The notes beneath the pieces are model-generated. The model ran no database searches, was not told the DNA's origin, and saw nothing but the letters and a program-made list of their open reading frames with translations. Below, piece after piece: positions 58,640 to 64,000 of a stretch of DNA of 64,000 bases (position 1 is its first letter; each line of letters opens with the position of its first letter). The translations under genes and the position numbers were made by a program. The stretch is from Pseudomonas sp. KU26590. Its GTDB lineage: Bacteria; Pseudomonadota; Gammaproteobacteria; Pseudomonadales; Pseudomonadaceae. Location of the stretch: NCBI RefSeq assembly GCF_026153515.1, contig NZ_CP110644.1, forward strand, positions 2,137,501-2,201,500, in the 5' to 3' direction.

Positions 58640-59596
58640 ATGAATAGCCATACGCTGTGGTTGATCTGCCGGCGCCTCGGTGCCGGGGTCGTGACCCTGT
58701 TGATCGTGTCCATGGTCGTGTTCGCGATCACGGCCGTGCTGCCGGGCGACGCGGCGCAGCAATCCCTCGGCCAGTTCGCCACCCCTGAACAGGTGGCGGC
58801 GCTGCGCCTGAAACTGGGGCTGGATCAACCCGGCGTGTTGCGCTATCTGCACTGGTTGATGAATTTGCTCACCGGCGACATGGGCCAGTCGGTGTCCAAC
58901 GCCATGCCGGTGGGTGAATTGATGGCGGGGCGGGTGCCCAACACGCTGATGCTGGCGGCCGCCACGGCGCTGGTGTCGGTGCCGCTGGCGCTGATCCTCG
59001 GCATCGGTTCGGCCATGGGCCGGGGCGGACGCATCGACAGCTGCCTGAGCTTCATCACCCTGGCCATGGTCGCGGTGCCGGAGTTTCTGGTGGCGACCCT
59101 GGCGGTGCTGATTTTCGCGGTCAACCTCGGTTGGCTGTCGGCGCTGTCCTACGCCACTGACATCACTTCACCGCTGCAATTTCTGCGCACCTACGCGTTA
59201 CCGGTGATGACCTTGTGCTGCGTGATCGTGGCGCAGATGGCGCGGATGACCCGTGCCGCCGTCATCGACCAGCTCGACAGCCCGTACGTGGAAATGGCCC
59301 TCCTCAAAGGCGTCAGCCCGATCCGCATCGTGCTGCGCCACGCCTTGCCCAACGCCATCGGGCCGATTGCCAACGCCATTGCGCTGAGCCTGTCTTACCT
59401 GCTCGGCGGGGTGGTGATCGTCGAGACCATCTTCAACTACCCCGGCATTGCCAGCCTGATGGTCGATGCCGTGACCAACCGCGACATGGCCCTGGTGCAA
59501 GCCTGCACCATGCTGTTCTGCGCGGCCTACCTGGCGTTGGTGTTGCTCGCCGACCTCTGCGCCATCCTCTCCAACCCGAGGCTGAGAAACCAATGA
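58640..59596 (+). CDS. ABC transporter permease (DppB/OppB type)
   Basis: 318 residues, six predicted helices, BPD_transp_1 domain with the EAA-like loop near 220-240 (LDSPYVEMALLKGVSPIRIVL). Lies 12 bp after the binding-protein gene and overlaps the next permease by 4 bp. Confidence 0.9.
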   Translation: MNSHTLWLICRRLGAGVVTLLIVSMVVFAITAVLPGDAAQQSLGQFATPEQVAALRLKLGLDQPGVLRYLHWLMNLLTGDMGQSVSNAMPVGELMAGRVPNTLMLAAATALVSVPLALILGIGSAMGRGGRIDSCLSFITLAMVAVPEFLVATLAVLIFAVNLGWLSALSYATDITSPLQFLRTYALPVMTLCCVIVAQMARMTRAAVIDQLDSPYVEMALLKGVSPIRIVLRHALPNAIGPIANAIALSLSYLLGGVVIVETIFNYPGIASLMVDAVTNRDMALVQACTMLFCAAYLALVLLADLCAILSNPRLRNQ

Positions 59597-60468
59597 ACCC
59601 GCTCATTGCGAAATCCAGGCCTGCGTCTTCTGCCCTGGCGCTGGCCAAGGTCTCCGGCAACCCGTCTTGGCTGGGATTGGTCGGTGCTGCCGTCTGCGTC
59701 ATCTGGCTGCTGGTGGCGCTGTTCGGCCCGTGGCTGGCGCCGCACCCGGTCGGCGAAGTGATCTCCGACAACATCTTCGAAGGTTTCAGCCTGGCGCATC
59801 CGTTCGGCACCGATTACCTGGGCCGCGACATGCTCAGCCGGGTGCTGGTAGGCGCGCGCTTCACGGTCGGCCTTTCGCTGGTGGCGGCGCTGTTGGCCAG
59901 CACCTTTGGCACCGGCTGCGCGCTGCTGTCGGTGGTTTCGCCCAAGTGGCTGGACGAAATCATCAGCCGGATCATGGATGCGTTCATCTCGATCCCCAGC
60001 AAAATGCTCGCACTGATCATGGTTTCGGCGTTCGGCTCGTCGGTCACGCTGCTGATCTGCACGGCGGTCATCAGTTACATCCCCGGTTCGTTCCGCGTGG
60101 CCCGCAGCATGGCGGTCAATATCGAAGCGCTGGAATACGTGCAAGTGGCGCGGACCCGGGGCGAAGGCAAGTTGTACGTGGCGTGCCGGGAAATCCTGCC
60201 GAACATGCTCAACCCGGTGCTGACCGACCTCGGCCTGCGTTTCGGCTACATCGTGCTGTTGCTCAGCGGCATGAGTTTTCTCGGCCTTGGCGTGCAGCCG
60301 CCGGACGCCGACCTGGGCTCGCTGGTGCGGGAAAACATCGGCGGGCTCAATCAGGGCGCGATGGCGATCATCATTCCGGCGCTGGCCATCGGCACGCTGA
60401 CCATCGGCGTCAATCTGCTGATCGACTACCTGTCATCGCGACGCGGTCGACGCTCGGGAGGCCATTGA
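59593..60468 (+). CDS. ABC transporter permease (DppC/OppC type)
   Basis: 291 residues. N-terminal OppC segment and HPFGTDYLGRDMLSRVLVGARF are diagnostic; EAA-like loop at about 177-200. Start ATG 59593 overlaps the previous stop (ATGA). Confidence 0.9.
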   Translation: MNPLIAKSRPASSALALAKVSGNPSWLGLVGAAVCVIWLLVALFGPWLAPHPVGEVISDNIFEGFSLAHPFGTDYLGRDMLSRVLVGARFTVGLSLVAALLASTFGTGCALLSVVSPKWLDEIISRIMDAFISIPSKMLALIMVSAFGSSVTLLICTAVISYIPGSFRVARSMAVNIEALEYVQVARTRGEGKLYVACREILPNMLNPVLTDLGLRFGYIVLLLSGMSFLGLGVQPPDADLGSLVRENIGGLNQGAMAIIIPALAIGTLTIGVNLLIDYLSSRRGRRSGGH

Positions 60469-60469
60469 T

Positions 60470-62311
60470 ATGACCCAGTTGATTCGCGTCGAAGACTTGC
60501 GCGTGGTGGCCGGTGATCCGGGCAGCGAAGTGGAGATCGTCAAGGGCGTGAGCTTTTCGCTGGAGAAAGGCGAAGTGCTCGCGCTGATTGGCGAGTCCGG
60601 CTCCGGCAAAACCACCATTGCTCTGGCCTTGCTCGGTTACGCGCGGCGGGGCTGCCGGTTGTCCGGCGGCGTGGTGCAGGTCGGCGAACACGACATGCTC
60701 GCCCTGAACGAAAAACAGTTGCAGGGCCTGCGCGGCAATCGTGTTTCGTACATTGCCCAGAGCGCCGCTGCCGCATTCAACCCGGCGAAAAAACTCCTCG
60801 ATCAAGTGGTCGAAGGGCCGTTGATCCACGGCCTGGGCACCCGCGCAGAGCTGGAAGCCAAGGCCATCGGCCTGTTCCGCGATCTGGCCCTGCCGAACCC
60901 TGAACGCATTGGCCGACGCTACCCGCACCAGGTCTCCGGTGGGCAACTGCAACGGGTGATGGCGGCCATGGCGCTGATCAGCGACCCGCTGCTGGTGGTG
61001 CTCGATGAGCCGACCACCGCGCTGGACGTCACCACCCAGATCGACGTGCTGCGGGCGTTCAAGCGTGTGGTGCGTGAACGCGGGGCGACGGCGGTCTACG
61101 TGTCCCACGACCTGGCCGTGGTCGCGCAAATGGCCGATCAGATTGTCGTGCTCAACGGCGGGCAGATCCTTGAACAAAGCGCCACCGCGCCGCTGCTCAA
61201 GGCGCCGGCCCACGAATACACCCGCAGCCTGCTCGCCGCCGCGCGTCCTGATACGCGCATTCGCCCACCCTGTGGCATCGCGGAAGAGGGGCCGCTGCTG
61301 ACCATCACCGGCCTGACCGCCGGCTACGGCAACAAGAACATGCAAGGCATGCCGGCGATTCGGGTGCTGGAAGACATCGACCTGACCGTGCGGCGCGGCC
61401 AGGCCATCGGCGTAATCGGTGAATCGGGCTCGGGCAAGTCCACTTTGGCGCGGGTGGTGGCGGGGCTGTTGACCCCGGCCCTCGGCGGCCTGACCTTTGA
61501 CGGCCAGCCGTTGGGCGGCAGCCTGTCGGAGCGCACGCCGGAGCAGTTTCGGCGCATTCAGATGGTCTTCCAGAACGCCGACACCGCGCTCAACCCGATG
61601 CACAGCGTGGCGAACATCCTCAGCCGTCCGCTGAAAATGTATTTCGGGCTCAAAGGCGCGGCGTTGCAGGCGCGCATCGGTGAGCTGCTCGACCTGGTGC
61701 GTCTGCCGCGGGAAATGGCTGATCGCCGTCCCGGTGAGCTGTCAGGTGGGCAGAAACAGCGGGTCAATCTGGCCCGGGCATTGGCAGCCAAGCCCGATTT
61801 GATCCTCTGCGATGAAGTGACCTCGGCCCTCGACACCGTGGTCGGCGCGGCGATCCTCGAACTGCTGCGCGACCTGCGCCAGCAACTGGGTGTGTCCTAC
61901 CTGTTCATCAGCCACGACATCTCCACCGTGCGCGCGCTGTGCGATGACATCGTGGTGATGTACAGCGGCCACAAAGTCCACGCCGGCCGCCGCGAGTCCT
62001 TTGCCGAAGCGCCGTATCACCCGTACACCGACCTGTTGATTCATTCGGTGCCCGAATTGCGCCAGGGCTGGCTGGAAACCTGCGGCGCCACCAGTGGCGA
62101 GCTGCCGCCGATCGGCGAGCGGTCCAACCTGCCGGAACTGTGCACCTTCCTTAACCGTTGCCCGATGCGCATCGACGGACTGTGCAATCGCACCGCGCCG
62201 AACCGCCGCACGCTGGACAACGGCAGCGAAATTCTTTGCCACCGCGACGGCGCCGACTTGCTGGCGACCCAGCGCGGCGTTACCACCACAAGCTTTGGAG
62301 CGTATGCATGA
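60470..62311 (+). CDS. fused two-domain ABC transporter ATPase (DppD-DppF type)
   Basis: 613 residues carrying two complete nucleotide-binding domains: Walker [10 protein letters not shown] (about 43-51) with signature VSGGQLQR, and Walker [10 protein letters not shown] (about 319-327) with signature LSGGQKQR. The C-terminal oligopeptide-type tail has a Cys pair (CTFLNRCP). It replaces the usual two ATPase genes and begins 1 bp after the permease stop. Confidence 0.92.
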   Translation: MTQLIRVEDLRVVAGDPGSEVEIVKGVSFSLEKGEVLALIGESGSGKTTIALALLGYARRGCRLSGGVVQVGEHDMLALNEKQLQGLRGNRVSYIAQSAAAAFNPAKKLLDQVVEGPLIHGLGTRAELEAKAIGLFRDLALPNPERIGRRYPHQVSGGQLQRVMAAMALISDPLLVVLDEPTTALDVTTQIDVLRAFKRVVRERGATAVYVSHDLAVVAQMADQIVVLNGGQILEQSATAPLLKAPAHEYTRSLLAAARPDTRIRPPCGIAEEGPLLTITGLTAGYGNKNMQGMPAIRVLEDIDLTVRRGQAIGVIGESGSGKSTLARVVAGLLTPALGGLTFDGQPLGGSLSERTPEQFRRIQMVFQNADTALNPMHSVANILSRPLKMYFGLKGAALQARIGELLDLVRLPREMADRRPGELSGGQKQRVNLARALAAKPDLILCDEVTSALDTVVGAAILELLRDLRQQLGVSYLFISHDISTVRALCDDIVVMYSGHKVHAGRRESFAEAPYHPYTDLLIHSVPELRQGWLETCGATSGELPPIGERSNLPELCTFLNRCPMRIDGLCNRTAPNRRTLDNGSEILCHRDGADLLATQRGVTTTSFGAYA

Positions 62312-62616
62312 AAGGGCGTTTTGTGAGGTTGGCCGAACAAGGCCGGCCGACGGTCAACCTGACCGTGGATGGCGCGCCGGTCGAAGCGTTGCAGGGCGAC
62401 ACGCTAATGGTGGCGTTGCTGACCCAGGGCAGCTCGCTGCGCCAGTCGGAATTCGACAGCGGCCGCCGCGCCGGTTTCTGCCTGATGGGCGCGTGCCAGG
62501 ATTGCTGGGTCTGGACCCGCGGTGGTGAACGCCTGCGCGCCTGCTCCAACGAAGTCCGCGACGGGCTCGACATCGTCACCACACAACCGGAGGCGACATG
62601 GCCACTGCACAGCTGA
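62308..62616 (+). CDS. (2Fe-2S)-binding subunit, opine oxidase/HcnA/D-hydroxyproline dehydrogenase gamma type
   Basis: 102 residues with a plant-type ferredoxin motif C-x4-C-x2-C-x12-C starting at CLMGACQDC. Such small subunits occur in membrane-linked opine oxidases, D-hydroxyproline dehydrogenase and HcnA. Overlaps the ATPase gene by 4 bp and the FAD subunit gene by 19 bp. Confidence 0.86.
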   Translation: MKGRFVRLAEQGRPTVNLTVDGAPVEALQGDTLMVALLTQGSSLRQSEFDSGRRAGFCLMGACQDCWVWTRGGERLRACSNEVRDGLDIVTTQPEATWPLHS

Positions 62617-63989
62617 GCACTCATCGCGTCGTCATCGTGGGTGCAGGCCCGGCCGGTGTGCGCTGCGCCGAAACCTTGCTGGCGGCCGGCATCAAACCGA
62701 TCGTGGTCGACGAAAACCGCCGCGACGGCGGGCAGATCTACCGCCGCCAGCCTGACGGCTTCACCCGCGATTACAGCACCTTGTATGGCAGCGAAGCCGA
62801 CAAGGCCAGGCACCTGCACCAGACCTTCGACCGCATCCATGGCGCCATCGACTACCGCCCCGACACCCTGGTGTGGAACCTCACGCCGGGGCAGTTGTGC
62901 TGCGCCAATCAGGGTCGCCACAGCACGCTGGACTACGACGCGCTGATCCTCTGCACCGGGGCCACCGACCGCTTGATGGCCATCGAAGGCTGGCAACTGG
63001 CAGGCACCTACAGCCTGGGCGGGGCCCAGATCGCGTTGAAGAATCAGGCCGTGTCCATTGGCCATCGTGTGGTGTTCATGGGCAGCGGGCCGTTGCTGTA
63101 CCTGGTCGCCAGCCAGTACGTCAAAGCCGGCGCCACGGTGGCTGCGGTCCTCGATACCTCGCCCTTCAGCCTGCGCCTCAAAGCCCTGCCCAAACTGTTG
63201 GCGCGGCCGGGTCTGCTGTGGACCGGGATGAAATTTCTGGCGCAGTTGTACCAGGCCAAAGTGCCCGTGCATTTCGGCGTCAAGCCGTTAGAGGTGTTGG
63301 GTGATGGCGCCAATGGCGTGGCAGGCGTGCGCTTCACCACCGGCAGCGGCAAGGCCGTGACTGTGCAGGCGGATGCTGTGGCGCTGGGTTATCACTTGCG
63401 CCCGGAAACCCAGCTGGGTGATCTGGCCGGTTGCGCCATGGCCTTCGATGACGCCTCCAGCCAATGGTGGCTGGCGACGGACGAGGCCGGTCGTACCTCG
63501 GTGAACGGCGTGTATGCCGCCGGTGACGGGGCGAAGATTCGCGGCGCCGATGCCGCCGAGTACGCCGGGCGCCGAGTGGCCCTGGCACTGCTGGAAGACC
63601 TCAAACAGCCGTTCAATGCCGGGCTGCGCGATGAACAACAACAGACGCTGGCGGTGATGGACCAGTTTCGTCTGGGCCTGGCCGAAGCGTTTCCCTGGCC
63701 TGCCGAACAGGCCAAGGCCTTGCCCGACAGCGCCATCGTGTGCCGCTGCGAGATGATCACGGCCGGCGAATTGCGCCGCACGGTCAACGAGAAGGGCGCC
63801 TGTGAGGTCAACCGCGCCAAGGCCTTCAGCCGTGTCGGCATGGGGCGCTGTCAGGGGCGTTATTGCTCCCAGGCGGGTGCCGAAGTGATCGCGGCCGAGG
63901 CCGGCGTGCAGGTGCAGGAAGTCGGTCGCCAGCGCGGGCAAGCGCCGGTCAAACCGTTGTCGATGCTCATCGAGGAGGTGTCGCCATGA
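62598..63989 (+). CDS. NAD(P)/FAD oxidoreductase subunit with BFD-like Fe-S end (opine oxidase A/HcnB/LhpE type)
   Basis: 463 residues. FAD motif IVGAGPAGVRCAETL (about 13-27), second dinucleotide motif near 155, and a C-terminal BFD-like cluster CRCE ... GRCQGRYC. This is the alpha subunit of opine-oxidase/D-hydroxyproline-dehydrogenase complexes. It works with the small (2Fe-2S) protein and with the next gene, whose start overlaps its stop. A cyanide synthase is unlikely because an ABC importer precedes it. Confidence 0.86.
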   Translation: MATAQLSTHRVVIVGAGPAGVRCAETLLAAGIKPIVVDENRRDGGQIYRRQPDGFTRDYSTLYGSEADKARHLHQTFDRIHGAIDYRPDTLVWNLTPGQLCCANQGRHSTLDYDALILCTGATDRLMAIEGWQLAGTYSLGGAQIALKNQAVSIGHRVVFMGSGPLLYLVASQYVKAGATVAAVLDTSPFSLRLKALPKLLARPGLLWTGMKFLAQLYQAKVPVHFGVKPLEVLGDGANGVAGVRFTTGSGKAVTVQADAVALGYHLRPETQLGDLAGCAMAFDDASSQWWLATDEAGRTSVNGVYAAGDGAKIRGADAAEYAGRRVALALLEDLKQPFNAGLRDEQQQTLAVMDQFRLGLAEAFPWPAEQAKALPDSAIVCRCEMITAGELRRTVNEKGACEVNRAKAFSRVGMGRCQGRYCSQAGAEVIAAEAGVQVQEVGRQRGQAPVKPLSMLIEEVSP

Positions 63990-64000
63990 GCGTGCAAAAA
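63986..64000 (+). CDS. start of the next gene (probable FAD beta subunit, HcnC/OoxB type), truncated by the window
   Basis: ATG 63986 overlaps the previous stop (ATGA) and follows GAGGAGG with an 8-bp spacer. Only five codons (MSVQK) are visible. The third-subunit identity is expected from the usual operon order. Confidence 0.5.

Noticed and set aside
62308..64000. Hydrogen cyanide synthase (hcnABC)
   Set aside because: The subunits share the fold, but direct coupling to an ABC importer and the lack of the usual hcn upstream arrangement fit an opine/hydroxyproline-type dehydrogenase better.

Overview
The window is GC-rich bacterial chromosome. Gene content and gene order point to a fluorescent Pseudomonas (P. 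fluorescens/P. syringae side of the genus). Diagnostic runs are mltG-tmk-holB-pilZ-tatD, the run from a semialdehyde-dehydrogenase-like gene through fimV-truA-trpF-accD-folC-SPOR-cvpA-purF-metZ, and nadK-phosphatase-rhomboid-DUF1315-DUF2797-pepN. Intergenic gaps carry REP palindromes of the Pseudomonas type. Identification is by reading alone; no database search was run.

Layout. 0-3 kb: murein/DNA-replication/type IV pilus genes and a TatD nuclease. 3.0-3.2 kb: a minus-strand small RNA that fits RgsA. 3.4-5.5 kb: TetR regulator, lipoprotein, DUF1285. 5.5-18 kb: a long plus-strand housekeeping run (FimV, TruA, TrpF, AccD, FolC, SPOR protein, CvpA, PurF, MetZ). 18.15-18.7 kb: a promoter, tRNA-Val, two identical tRNA-Asp genes and a terminator. 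18.8-21.3 kb: stand-alone aroA and a lipoprotein. 21.4-23.25 kb: ilvA (minus) with what looks like a complete attenuation leader: promoter, Ile-rich leader peptide, antiterminator/terminator pair and a second, translationally coupled Ile-rich mini-ORF. 23.6-28 kb: AraC regulator, a cysteine-free nitrilase-like protein and a chemoreceptor. 28-36 kb: FadH-type reductase, a PLP deaminase with a REP element inside its coding region, an MHS-type transporter behind a sigma-54 promoter, and an overlapping Fsr-like/ArsB efflux pair. 37-43.6 kb: nadK to pepN.

43.8-64 kb is accessory and catabolic. It holds an aldehyde dehydrogenase and a LysR gene divergent from a tightly overlapping four-gene operon (D-threonine-aldolase/D-serine-dehydratase-like PLP enzyme, RidA, FAD amine oxidase, double-domain GNAT). 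Next come a REP array with a 230-bp higher-order repeat, an IS256-family element with its 8-bp target duplication, and a cupin plus a second GNAT paralogous to the first. A plus-strand run follows: HAD hydrolase, FAD amine oxidase, five-domain peptide/opine-type ABC transporter, and a (2Fe-2S)/FAD dehydrogenase of the opine-oxidase or D-hydroxyproline-dehydrogenase type that runs off the right edge.

The observations most worth following up are the ilvA double leader, the two catalytically degenerate enzymes (the semialdehyde-dehydrogenase paralogue and the nitrilase-like protein), the REP inside a coding gene, and the paired GNAT-containing amine/D-amino-acid catabolic clusters.
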